Source: Paracoccaceae bacterium (GTDB lineage: Bacteria; Pseudomonadota; Alphaproteobacteria; Rhodobacterales; Rhodobacteraceae). Taken from it: DNA of 64,000 bases. How positions within the stretch are numbered: position 1 is the first letter of the stretch; every line of letters starts with the position of its first letter. The stretch spans positions 310,001 through 374,000 of the forward strand of contig JAHDXW010000001.1 in assembly GCA_023383015.1 (NCBI GenBank), written 5' to 3'. Made by a program: the position numbers and the translations under genes. This document shows positions 7,861 through 15,246 of the stretch, piece after piece. The notes below the pieces were generated by a model. The model worked only from the letters and a program-made list of their open reading frames with translations, had not been told where the DNA came from and ran no database searches.

Positions 7861-9087
7861 TCAGTCGCAGACGACGCGCTCCACCAGCCCGTCGGCGCGC
7901 GGGGCATAGGCGTTCTTCACCACCGCCATCGCGTCGGACGACGGCAGGAAATGGCTGGTGTCGCTGGCTGCGAAGGTGCCCAGCATGTTCTCGATCGAGC
8001 CGGCGTTGGCCACGATCCACGCGGCAACCGCGGCGCCCTCCAGGCTCCCGGCTCCCTCGATCGCCGCCTTCAGGATCAGCGGCTCGATGTAGTAGGGCGA
8101 AATCGCCGAGGGTCCGCCGACGCGGTCGATGTCGGGGTACTCCGCCCGCGCCCGAGCGGCGAACTGGGCGAACATCGACGTGCCCTCGGGCTCGCCGGGG
8201 CAGTAGGTCATGCCGCGGAACTGCACCGACAGCACGCCCTCGAACACCTCCGGGCCGAGGTCGCGCGCGACGCCCACGGCGTAGTTGGTCAGGGTCAGGC
8301 TGCCCAGCACCGGCACGCCCCAGCCGATCTCGTCACGGTTCCGCAGGAAGGTGCGCACGTCGTCCACGAGCGAGCCGATGATCAGCACCGCATCCGCCCC
8401 GGCCTCGCGCATCGAGAAGAGCTGCGGCGTCATGTCCTCGGCGCGGAAGGCGAACTCCTGCACGATGACGGGCGCATGGCCTCGGCCGGTCATGTACTCC
8501 ACGATCTCGGAGGCGGCCGCCTTCGACATCCCGCCGTTGTCGGTGATCAGCGCGATCTTCTGCGCGCCCATCACGTCGATGGCGTAGTCGATGTTGGCGA
8601 TCATCTGGTTCAGGCCGGTGGGCGAGTTCGAGAAGTGGTAGGGCGCCACCTCGGGCGTGATCGTCGTCGAAGCGGCGGTGGTGACCTGCGCGATGCCCTT
8701 CTCGGTCGTCACGGCCGTGACCGGGATCACCTCCTGCGAGGTTACAGGGCCCACCATCGCCTGGACGCCCTCGTTCTCGATCAGCCTGCGGGCCTCGCTG
8801 ACCGCATGGGTTGGGTCGGTCTGGGTGTCGGCGAGGACGAACTCCACCGGCCTCCCCATGATCCCGCCCGCCGCGTTGATCTCCTTGATCGCCAGTTCCC
8901 AGCCCATCCGCGCCGTCGTACCGATCGCGGCGCCGCCGCCGGTGACCGAAACCATCCCGCCCATGCGGATGGCTTCCTGCGCCCAGCCGCCCGGCACGGC
9001 CACCGCAAGCGCAAGGCCCGTTGCCGCACCGAGGGTCAGCGCCCGCCGCCCTATCCGTCCGCCGCGTGCCGCCCGTTCCAGGGTCAT
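7861..9087 (-). CDS. Periplasmic binding protein, LivK/Leu-Ile-Val type
   Basis: The protein has 408 residues with a signal containing two arginines (GRIGRRALTLGAATGLALA) and a cleavage site near WAQE (residue 37). The mature part is a type I periplasmic binding protein of the branched-chain amino acid family (MVSVTGGGAAIGTTARMGWE, LADTQTDPTHAVSEARRLI, AMVGPVTSQEVIP). No permease or ATPase adjoins it, so it is an orphan. Its promoter carries the shared 18-bp site (9145-9162), so it probably serves one of the two Liv-type importers further right, most plausibly the one at 28911-32322, which has no binding protein of its own. In this family the ligands include aromatic and steroid-like acids as well as amino acids. 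Confidence 0.9.
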   Translation of the reverse strand: MTLERAARGGRIGRRALTLGAATGLALAVAVPGGWAQEAIRMGGMVSVTGGGAAIGTTARMGWELAIKEINAAGGIMGRPVEFVLADTQTDPTHAVSEARRLIENEGVQAMVGPVTSQEVIPVTAVTTEKGIAQVTTAASTTITPEVAPYHFSNSPTGLNQMIANIDYAIDVMGAQKIALITDNGGMSKAAASEIVEYMTGRGHAPVIVQEFAFRAEDMTPQLFSMREAGADAVLIIGSLVDDVRTFLRNRDEIGWGVPVLGSLTLTNYAVGVARDLGPEVFEGVLSVQFRGMTYCPGEPEGTSMFAQFAARARAEYPDIDRVGGPSAISPYYIEPLILKAAIEGAGSLEGAAVAAWIVANAGSIENMLGTFAASDTSHFLPSSDAMAVVKNAYAPRADGLVERVVCD

Positions 9088-9144
9088 GTCGCCCCTCCCT
9101 TTATGGAACCCATTGGACCAGTCTCGCAGCTTCCCTTCCGCCGG

Positions 9145-9162
9145 CGTCGTCCGACAAGACTA
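9145..9162 (-). promoter_or_regulatory. Shared 18-bp operator, copy 1
   Basis: Read on the reverse strand it is TAGTCTTGTCGGACGACG, 57 bases before the LivK-type start at 9087. It keeps TAGTC, the N4 spacer and GGACGA of the consensus TAGTCC-N4-GGACGATG. It is probably the operator of this binding-protein gene. Confidence 0.65.
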
Positions 9163-9171
9163 GGACCGCCC

Positions 9172-9189
9172 TCGCCCGAACGGACGATG
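9172..9189 (+). promoter_or_regulatory. Shared 18-bp operator, copy 2
   Basis: The forward sequence TCGCCCGAACGGACGATG lies 66 bases before the start at 9256. The right half-site GGACGATG is perfect and the left half is weaker. With copy 1 it gives each divergent promoter its own site. Confidence 0.6.
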
Positions 9190-9255
9190 CCCGGGGGCCC
9201 GGCAGCGGCAAGCCTTGCGCGGGCAGCCGGGCGGCAGGTCGGTGGAGGAGGGGTG

Positions 9256-10161
9256 ATGCGCATCCTGGTGGTCGGTGGAACCGGCATGATCGGCGGGCAC
9301 GCCGCGCTGCATCTGGCGCGCGCCGGCCATGACGTCGTGCTGGCCGCCCGCCGGCCGCCGGCTGCCGGCACGGCGCTGGCCGGCCTGCCGCTGATCCGCG
9401 GCGACTACGCCGCCGGCGATTTCGCGGCCGGCCGGCTCGCGGGCTTCGAGGCCGTCGTGTTCGCTGCCGGCCAGGACATCCGCCATGCCGCGCCGGCCGA
9501 GCAGACGGCCGATTTCTGGCAGCGGATGCAGTCCGAAGGCGTTCCGGCCCTTGCCGAGGCTGCCCGTCGCGCTGGCGTGGGTGCCTTCGTGCAGATCGGC
9601 AGTTACTACCACCAGCTCCGCCCCGACCTTGCCGCCGCCAACCCCTACGTCCGCGCCCGCCAGCTGGCCGACGAGGGCGCGCGGGCGCTGGCCCGCCCCG
9701 GCTTTCGCGCGATCACACTCAACCCTCCCTCCATCGTCGGCGCGATCCCGGGCGTGCCCGCGCGGCGCTACGCCACCCTGGCCGCCTGGGGCCGGGGCGA
9801 GCGGCCGGACATCCCCGTCACCGCCCCGCCGGGAGGCACGGTCTACATGTCGGTCCGCTCGCTGACCGAGGCGATCGCGGGTGCGGTTTCCCGGGGCGAG
9901 GGCGGACGGGCCTATCTGGTGGGAGACGAGAGCCTCAGCTTCCGCGACTTCTTCCAGTTGTTCTTCGACGTCGCCGGCAACCCGGCGCAGGTGCAGGTGG
10001 TCGACGCGCCTCACCCGGTCCTGCCCGATGCCTTCATCGTCCAGGGCCGCGGCAACACCCTTGCCTATGAGCCCGACCCCGCCGAGACCGCCCTGCTCGG
10101 CTATCGCAGGGGCGATGTGCGGCGGGCGGTGGCCGAGGTGGTGGCGCTGGCCGAGGGCTGA
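9256..10161 (+). CDS. NAD-dependent epimerase/dehydratase-like protein
   Basis: This 301-residue protein has an N-terminal Rossmann motif VGGTGMIGGHAALHLARAG (residues 5-23), the extended-SDR/NmrA type. The usual YxxxK is not obvious; the YYHQLRP region around residue 116 is where it would be expected, and no lysine follows at the right distance. It may therefore be a sensor or a non-canonical reductase. The ATG at 9256 has the strong GGAGGAGGGG upstream. It lies 21 bases before an SDR gene, probably in one operon headed by operator copy 2. Its role in the steroid pathway is unknown. Confidence 0.8.
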   Translation: MRILVVGGTGMIGGHAALHLARAGHDVVLAARRPPAAGTALAGLPLIRGDYAAGDFAAGRLAGFEAVVFAAGQDIRHAAPAEQTADFWQRMQSEGVPALAEAARRAGVGAFVQIGSYYHQLRPDLAAANPYVRARQLADEGARALARPGFRAITLNPPSIVGAIPGVPARRYATLAAWGRGERPDIPVTAPPGGTVYMSVRSLTEAIAGAVSRGEGGRAYLVGDESLSFRDFFQLFFDVAGNPAQVQVVDAPHPVLPDAFIVQGRGNTLAYEPDPAETALLGYRRGDVRRAVAEVVALAEG

Positions 10162-10182
10162 ACGGAAGAGGGAGAACCTGGC

Positions 10183-11040
10183 ATGAGCGATCGCCCGCTG
10201 TTCGGGCTCGAGGGGAAGGTGGCGCTTGTCACCGGCGGCGGGGCGGGCATCGGCCGGGCCGCCGTGCGGCTTCTGGCCGAGGCCGGCATGGCTGTGGCTG
10301 CGGCCGAGATCGACGCAGCGCGTTGCGCCGCGCTTGCCGCCGACGAGCCCGATGCACTGGTCGTGCAGGCCGACGTGCGCCGGGCGGAGGACTGCGCCCG
10401 CGCCGTCGAAGCCGTCCGGGGCCGCCATGGCCGCCTCGACGTTCTGGTGAACAATGTCGGCGACTTCCTGCGCATCCAGCGCGACTTCGAGGACACCACG
10501 GAAGAGGAATGGGAAGCGCTGCACGAGGTGAACCTGCTGCACCTCTTCCGCATGACGAAGGCGGCGCTGCCGCTGATGCGCGCCTCGGGCGAAGGCGGCA
10601 GCATCGTCAACGTCTCAACCATCGAGGCCTTCCGCGGCATTCCGCGGACCGTGGTCTACGCTGCCTACAAGGCCGCCGTCACCGGCTTCACCAAGAGCCT
10701 TGCCGTCGAACTCGGCCAGCACGGCATCCGCGTCAACGCGGTGGCCCCGGAGACCACCGACACCGCCCAGATCGTGGCGGATTCGCGCGTTCCGCCGGCC
10801 AACCGCGAACACATCTCGCGGTGGTTTCCCATCGGGCGCTTCGGCCGGGCCGAGGACAGCGCCGGGGCGATCCTCTACCTCGCCTCGCCGCGGCTGTCGG
10901 GCTGGGTCAGCGGCCACACGGTCCTCGTCGACGGCGGTGCGCTGGCCGCGGGGTCGTGGCTGCGCCTGCCGGGCGGGAAGGGATGGACGCACCTGCCCAT
11001 CATCCTGTCGGACGGCTACATCCCGCCCGCCCCCGGCTGA
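10183..11040 (+). CDS. Short-chain dehydrogenase/reductase (SDR)
   Basis: This 285-residue classical SDR has cofactor motif VTGGGAGIGR (about residue 16), NNVGD (NNAG equivalent), catalytic Ser in VNVSTIEAF and YAAYK for the Tyr-Lys pair. The C-terminal tail after LVDGG is about 25 residues longer than usual. Such enzymes oxidise or reduce hydroxyl/keto groups with NAD(P), and several act on steroid rings. It is the second gene after operator copy 2 and is followed by a bidirectional hairpin. Confidence 0.9.
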   Translation: MSDRPLFGLEGKVALVTGGGAGIGRAAVRLLAEAGMAVAAAEIDAARCAALAADEPDALVVQADVRRAEDCARAVEAVRGRHGRLDVLVNNVGDFLRIQRDFEDTTEEEWEALHEVNLLHLFRMTKAALPLMRASGEGGSIVNVSTIEAFRGIPRTVVYAAYKAAVTGFTKSLAVELGQHGIRVNAVAPETTDTAQIVADSRVPPANREHISRWFPIGRFGRAEDSAGAILYLASPRLSGWVSGHTVLVDGGALAAGSWLRLPGGKGWTHLPIILSDGYIPPAPG

Positions 11041-11094
11041 GGAACCGGAGCCCCCGCACCCCGGACGCCCCGTCCTCCGTGCGCGTCGCCTGGG

Positions 11095-11115
11095 GCGCGG
11101 AAGACGCTTCCGCGC
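11095..11115. terminator. Bidirectional hairpin between convergent genes
   Basis: GCGCGGAAG-ACG-CTTCCGCGC is a perfect 9-bp stem with a 3-base loop, halfway between an SDR stop (11040) and the stop of the convergent flavin reductase (11128). Confidence 0.65.
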
Positions 11116-11127
11116 GTCCGCTGCCCC

Positions 11128-12228
11128 CTAGTAGAGCCGCTCCAGCAACTCACGGTCGTAGGCGCGGCAGTCGGCCTGCCGGCCCGAACGCAGCCTGGCC
11201 ACCCAGTCTGGATCGGCCAGCAGCGCCCGGCCGACGGCGAGCAGGTCGAACTCGCCTGCCGCGAGGGGTGCGAGCACGGGGTCGAGCGGCGCCACCCCGG
11301 CCGCCTTGAGCCCCGGGCGGTCAAGCCCGGCGCCGCCCACCGCGATCACCGGCAGGCCGGTCAGCCGCCTGGTCCAGCCGGCGAGCGTCATCGGCCCTTC
11401 GCCGGGGAATCCCGGCTCCCACAGCCGCCGGGTGGAGACGTGCAGGAGGCTTGCTCCGGCATCGACGATCGGTTCCAGCACCTCGGCCAGCTCGGCCGGC
11501 GTCGCCGCGAGGCGCGCGGTGTAGTCCTGCTGCTTCCACAGCGAGAAGCGGAACGAGACCGGAAATGCCGGCCCCACGGCAGCGCGGATCGCCGCCACCA
11601 CCGCCGCGGCCAGCCGGGCCCTGCCGCGGCGGTCCCCGCCCCAGCGGTCGGTCCGCCGGTTGGTCCGTTCCCAGAGGAACTCGTCGAGAAGATAGCCGTG
11701 GGCGCCGTGGATCTCGACCCCATCGAAGCCAAGGCGCTGCGCATTCGCCGCCGCGCCGGCATAGGCTGCGATGACCTCGGCGATCTCGCGCTCGGTCATC
11801 GACCGGCTGGCTGCGTCATGGCCGGCGGCGGGGTTGGTGTTCTCCGACGGGCCGAGCCCGGGTACGTCGGGGTCGGGCGCAATGCCTGCGTGGCGGAAGC
11901 TGCCGGTATGCCAGAGCTGGGGGAACATCCGCCCCCCGGCGGCATGGACCGCCGCCACCACCTGCGCCCAGCCCGCAAGCGCCGCCTTGCCGAACCACGG
12001 CACCCCGGCGTAGCTTGCGGCCGAGGGATGGGGGATGTATGCGCCTTCAGAGATGATCAGCCCGACCCCGCCCGCGGCGCGGCGGCGGTAGTAGGCGGCA
12101 ACGTTCTCCCCGGGCGTGCCGTCGGGGCAGAAGTAGCGGCTCATCGGCGCCATGACGATGCGGTTGGGCAGGGCAAGGCCCGCGACCGTCACCGGCGACA
12201 GCAGTGCCGCCAGCCCCTCAGCGGACAC
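11128..12228 (-). CDS. Old Yellow Enzyme family NADH:flavin oxidoreductase
   Basis: This 366-residue FMN TIM-barrel starts LLSPVTVAGLALPNRIVMAPM, the typical N-terminus, and contains HGAHGYLLDEFLWERTNRR followed by TDRWGG, the substrate- and FMN-binding signature. It is a single-domain form without the C-terminal FeS/FAD module of BaiCD or dienoyl-CoA reductase. These enzymes reduce C=C bonds conjugated to a carbonyl, which suits an enone of a steroid or its ring fragments. I chose the GTG at 12228 because upstream codons are not family-like; it overlaps the stop of the NTF2-fold gene by 11 bases, so the two are cotranscribed from operator copy 3. Confidence 0.87.
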   Translation of the reverse strand: MSAEGLAALLSPVTVAGLALPNRIVMAPMSRYFCPDGTPGENVAAYYRRRAAGGVGLIISEGAYIPHPSAASYAGVPWFGKAALAGWAQVVAAVHAAGGRMFPQLWHTGSFRHAGIAPDPDVPGLGPSENTNPAAGHDAASRSMTEREIAEVIAAYAGAAANAQRLGFDGVEIHGAHGYLLDEFLWERTNRRTDRWGGDRRGRARLAAAVVAAIRAAVGPAFPVSFRFSLWKQQDYTARLAATPAELAEVLEPIVDAGASLLHVSTRRLWEPGFPGEGPMTLAGWTRRLTGLPVIAVGGAGLDRPGLKAAGVAPLDPVLAPLAAGEFDLLAVGRALLADPDWVARLRSGRQADCRAYDRELLERLY

Positions 12229-12871
12229 GGTGCCGCCCGGGCTCGCGTCCGCGCCGCATCGCCTCGACAAAGCCCTCCGGTGGCGCGGGCGATGCCACCG
12301 CCGGCTCCCCGGCTCGGGCGGCGGGCGGCGCGCTGTCCCGGAACTCTCGCCAGCTCGGGAAGAGGTCGTGAAAGCCGCCCTCGTAGGGTTCCCGTCCCGG
12401 CCAGCGCATCTTGCGGCCGCCGACCGGCGGGCGGTTGAGGTCGGTGGCATACCAGTAGAGCGGCCTGCGGCGGCGGAAGTACCACCGCCCGTCGATCCGC
12501 TCGTAGCGGTCATGGTACATCATGTGCATGATGACCCATTCGGCCCCGCACTCATGCTCGTTGCGCGAGTAGACGATGCCGGTGGCCTCGTGGTCGCCCA
12601 GGAACTCGACGATCTGGGTGCCGACATGGTGCGAGGTGCCGTCGAACTGGCTGCGCAGGGTGGTGTCGAACCACGCCTTGAGCGCCGCGCGCCCGGTCCT
12701 GCCTCCACCGGCGGCCACGTCCTCGGGAAACAGGTTCACCAGCGCGTCGAGGTCGCGCATGTCGAGGGCAAGGGCGTACTTCGACGGCAGCTGGCGAATC
12801 TCCTCGCGCGCCTCCAGCCGGTCGATGCGGGCCAGAAGCGCGGCAAGCACAGGGTCGGGGGTGTCGGGCAA
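12218..12871 (-). CDS. NTF2/SnoaL-fold protein (ring-hydroxylase beta-subunit-like)
   Basis: This 217-residue protein has a SnoaL_4-type domain: helical start LEAREEIRQLPSKYALALDMRDLD, then VNLFPEDVAA and the cone-shaped sheet with HHVGTQIVEFLGDHEATGIVY. This fold covers ketosteroid isomerases, dehydratases and the beta subunits of aromatic dioxygenases. No alpha subunit is nearby, so an isomerase/dehydratase role is more likely. I chose the TTG at 12871 because GGAGG lies six bases before it and no ATG fits. It heads a two-gene operon with the OYE gene. Confidence 0.8.
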   Translation of the reverse strand: MPDTPDPVLAALLARIDRLEAREEIRQLPSKYALALDMRDLDALVNLFPEDVAAGGGRTGRAALKAWFDTTLRSQFDGTSHHVGTQIVEFLGDHEATGIVYSRNEHECGAEWVIMHMMYHDRYERIDGRWYFRRRRPLYWYATDLNRPPVGGRKMRWPGREPYEGGFHDLFPSWREFRDSAPPAARAGEPAVASPAPPEGFVEAMRRGREPGRHRVR

Positions 12872-12927
12872 GGGGCGCCTCCGGCAGTTCGGTCGTGCCC
12901 GATCATGGCCCGAAGGCCGCCCCGCCT

Positions 12928-12945
12928 CATCGTCCGAACTTGGTA
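12928..12945 (-). promoter_or_regulatory. Shared 18-bp operator, copy 3
   Basis: Reverse-strand TACCAAGTTCGGACGATG has a perfect right half GGACGATG. It is the central element of the divergent interval between the NTF2-fold gene (start 12871) and the SDR pair (start 13001), 56 bases from each start. Confidence 0.65.
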
Positions 12946-13000
12946 GGCGCGTCGTGCTTCCGGGGGGCATCCTCCGCGGCAGGGGCGAAGGAGGAAGGCG

Positions 13001-13870
13001 ATGGCGGGGCTGGCGGTGGTGGTCACCGGCGCGGGGGGCGGGCTCGGCGCGGCCTATGCGCGCCACCTCGCCGCCCGCGGCGACCGGGTCGTGGTGAACG
13101 ATGTCGACCCCACGGCGGCCGGTGCCGTCGCTGCCGAGGTCCGCTCCGCGGGCGGCACGGCTCTTGCCTGTCCCGGTGATGTCGCCGACTGGGGCTTTGC
13201 GGCGGCGCTGGTGGCGCGTTGCACCGACGCCTTCGGCCGGATCGACGGCCTGGTGAACAACGCCGGCGCGCTCGTCGCCGACCTCGCCGAGGCTGCGGCA
13301 CCGGCGGATGTCGAGCGCATGGTCCGCGTCAACCTGATCGGCACCTTCGCCTCCGGCCAGGCGGCGGTCCGGGCGATGCTGGCTCAGGGCGGCGGTGGGG
13401 CGATCGTCAACGTCACCTCGGGCTCGCAGGCCGGCGACCCCGGGCTGTCGGCATATGGCGCGACGAAGGGGGCGGTGGCGAGCCTCACCTACGCCTGGGC
13501 GCGCGAGTTCCGTGACCGCGGGATCCGCGTCAACGCCGTCTCGCCGCTCGCCGCCACCCGCATGGCCGCTGCGTTCGCGCGCTGGGCGGTTGGGCAGGGG
13601 CAGGCCGCTTCGGCCCTGCCGGCGCCCGAGGTCAGTGCGCCACTGGTGGGCTTTCTCCTGTCGCCTGCCGCGGCCGGGGTGACGGGGCAGGTCGTGCGGC
13701 TGGCAGGCCGCAGCCTCTGCCTCGTCAGCCACCCCCGTCTCGCCGCTCCCGTGCTTGACGGCGACTGGACCGAGGCGGCGATCGCCCGTGCCTTTGCCGA
13801 GGTTCTCGCCGCCCGCCAGGTGCCGCTCGGCCTTGCGCCGCCCGTGGAGGACGGCCATGGGAAGCCTTGA
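13001..13870 (+). CDS. Short-chain dehydrogenase/reductase (SDR)
   Basis: This 289-residue protein has VTGAGGGLGAAYA at the cofactor site, NNAGA, the catalytic Ser in NVTSGSQAG and YGATK. The long C-terminus after the fold (LCLVSHPRL onward) resembles the multifunctional-enzyme-2/17-beta-hydroxysteroid-dehydrogenase subgroup. The sequence relationship to the SDR at 37702 (same subgroup, similar TGQVFELLGGR region) suggests paralogy. It overlaps the next SDR by 14 bases. The role is oxidation of a hydroxyacyl-CoA or a ring hydroxyl; the substrate is not identifiable. Confidence 0.88.
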   Translation: MAGLAVVVTGAGGGLGAAYARHLAARGDRVVVNDVDPTAAGAVAAEVRSAGGTALACPGDVADWGFAAALVARCTDAFGRIDGLVNNAGALVADLAEAAAPADVERMVRVNLIGTFASGQAAVRAMLAQGGGGAIVNVTSGSQAGDPGLSAYGATKGAVASLTYAWAREFRDRGIRVNAVSPLAATRMAAAFARWAVGQGQAASALPAPEVSAPLVGFLLSPAAAGVTGQVVRLAGRSLCLVSHPRLAAPVLDGDWTEAAIARAFAEVLAARQVPLGLAPPVEDGHGKP

Positions 13871-14603
13871 GGGCAGGGTGGCCCTTGTCACCGGCGCGGC
13901 CTCGGGCATCGGCCGGGCGGTGGCCACGCGCCTTGCGGCCGAGGGGGCGGGCCTGCTGCTTGCCGACCGCGACGCTGCCGGACTGGCCGAGGTCGCCGGG
14001 CGGCTCGGCGCGCGGGCGTTCGCATTCGACGCTGCGGTGCCGGGCGACGCGGCCCGGATGGTGGCCGAGGCGGTCGGGTCCGCCGGGCGGCTCGACATCC
14101 TTGCAAACATCGCCGGGGCCTACCACCGGGCGCACTTCACCGACCTCGCCATGTCCGAGTGGGATCGCATCCTGCGCGTCAACCTCACCGCGGTGGCCGA
14201 GGCCTGCCAGGCCGCCCTGCCGGCGCTGCTCGCCCGCCGCGGCGTGATTGTCAACACCGCCTCGACCGCCGCGGTGGCCGGCATCGCCTATGCCGCACCC
14301 TATGCCGCGGCGAAGGCCGGGGTCGTCGCCCTGACGAAGACGCTCGCGGCCGAATTCGCCCATGCCGGGCTGCGCGTCAACGCCGTCGCCCCGGGCCGGG
14401 TGCGCACCGCCATTGCGGCGGGGCTGGCGCCACTGGCGGACGCGCGCCCCGGCCTCGCACTTCACCCGCCAAGGCTCTCAGGCTTCGAGGAGGGGGCGGA
14501 GCCGGAGGCAGTCGCAGGGCTCTACGCCTGGCTCGCCGGGCCCGACGCGGCCTATGTCACCGGGCAGGTGATCCTTGCCGACGGCGGCTGGTCGGCCGGC
14601 TAG
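13857..14603 (+). CDS. Short-chain dehydrogenase/reductase (SDR)
   Basis: This 248-residue compact classical SDR has VTGAASGIGRAVA, NIAG in place of NNAG, catalytic Ser in NTASTAAV, YAAAK and a terminal DGGWS. The ATG at 13857 follows GGAGG by six bases, inside the end of the previous gene. The stop TAG at 14601-14603 shares the palindrome CTAG with the stop of the convergent gene, so there is no room for a terminator between them. Confidence 0.9.
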   Translation: MGSLEGRVALVTGAASGIGRAVATRLAAEGAGLLLADRDAAGLAEVAGRLGARAFAFDAAVPGDAARMVAEAVGSAGRLDILANIAGAYHRAHFTDLAMSEWDRILRVNLTAVAEACQAALPALLARRGVIVNTASTAAVAGIAYAAPYAAAKAGVVALTKTLAAEFAHAGLRVNAVAPGRVRTAIAAGLAPLADARPGLALHPPRLSGFEEGAEPEAVAGLYAWLAGPDAAYVTGQVILADGGWSAG

Positions 14604-15124
14604 GGCCGCATCCGGCCGCCGCTCGCGCCGCCCGCGGGCAGCTCCGCCGCCCCGCCCTCCAGGCCACGGGCCAGCACTGGCGCCAGCAGCGCGCGGGCCT
14701 CCGCCGAACCGTCAAGCGGGTGGTTGACGCGGCCGGCGATGCGCCAGCCCTCGGTCGTGCGGCGGAATGCCCAGGCGTTGGCGGAGGCCCGCGCCACCGT
14801 CCAGCCTTCGCCGTCCCTGAGAAACACCACCGAATGGCCCCGGGCGGTGGCAGCGTCCCCGGTGACCGCGATGTTGTGGGGCGACAGCACATGCGCTACC
14901 CCGCGCGTCATCCAGTCCCTGTGGGTGGGAAAGCCGACCAGCGCGGCGAGCGCATCCCGGCCCGCGAAGCGGAAGTCGGGCCCCTCGTAGACGGCGTCGG
15001 GAGTGAACAGCGCGGCCAGCGCCGCGCCGTCGCCGGCATCTGCGGCAGGCCCAAAGGCGGCGATGAGGTCGGCAATCGCCAGCCGGTCCTCGATCGCCGC
15101 GAGCCGCGCCTCGATCCCCTCCAT
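14600..15124 (-). CDS. NTF2/SnoaL-fold protein
   Basis: This 174-residue protein has the SnoaL-like pattern: IEDRLAIADLIAAFGPAADAGD, LAALFTPDAVYEG, then FRFAGRDALAAL and GHSVVFLRDGEGW. The fold is that of ketosteroid isomerases and small dehydratases. I prefer the ATG at 15124 (GGGGAG four bases upstream) to the ATG at 15136, where AGGA directly abuts the codon. It diverges from the fused acyl-CoA dehydrogenase gene and shares operator copy 4 with it. Confidence 0.8.
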   Translation of the reverse strand: MEGIEARLAAIEDRLAIADLIAAFGPAADAGDGAALAALFTPDAVYEGPDFRFAGRDALAALVGFPTHRDWMTRGVAHVLSPHNIAVTGDAATARGHSVVFLRDGEGWTVARASANAWAFRRTTEGWRIAGRVNHPLDGSAEARALLAPVLARGLEGGAAELPAGGASGGRMRP

Positions 15125-15174
15125 GACGCTCCCCATTCCTGTCGGCGAATGATTGCGCGCCCGGCCCTCGTGGG

Positions 15175-15192
15175 CATCGTCCGGATTGGGGA
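15175..15192 (-). promoter_or_regulatory. Shared 18-bp operator, copy 4
   Basis: Reverse-strand TCCCCAATCCGGACGATG keeps a perfect right half and a degenerate left half. It lies between the NTF2-fold gene (start 15124) and the long operon starting at 15247, 54 bases before the latter. Confidence 0.6.
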
Positions 15193-15246
15193 TGCCGGGG
15201 CGGCGAGGCGCCGCGAGAAGGGCGCAACGGGGAGGGCGGAAACCGC

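Noticed and set aside
12872-14110. Extension of the NTF2-fold gene upstream as one long protein
   Set aside because: The extra part is antisense to two SDR genes and the TTG at 12871 has a good ribosome site next to the conserved N-terminus.
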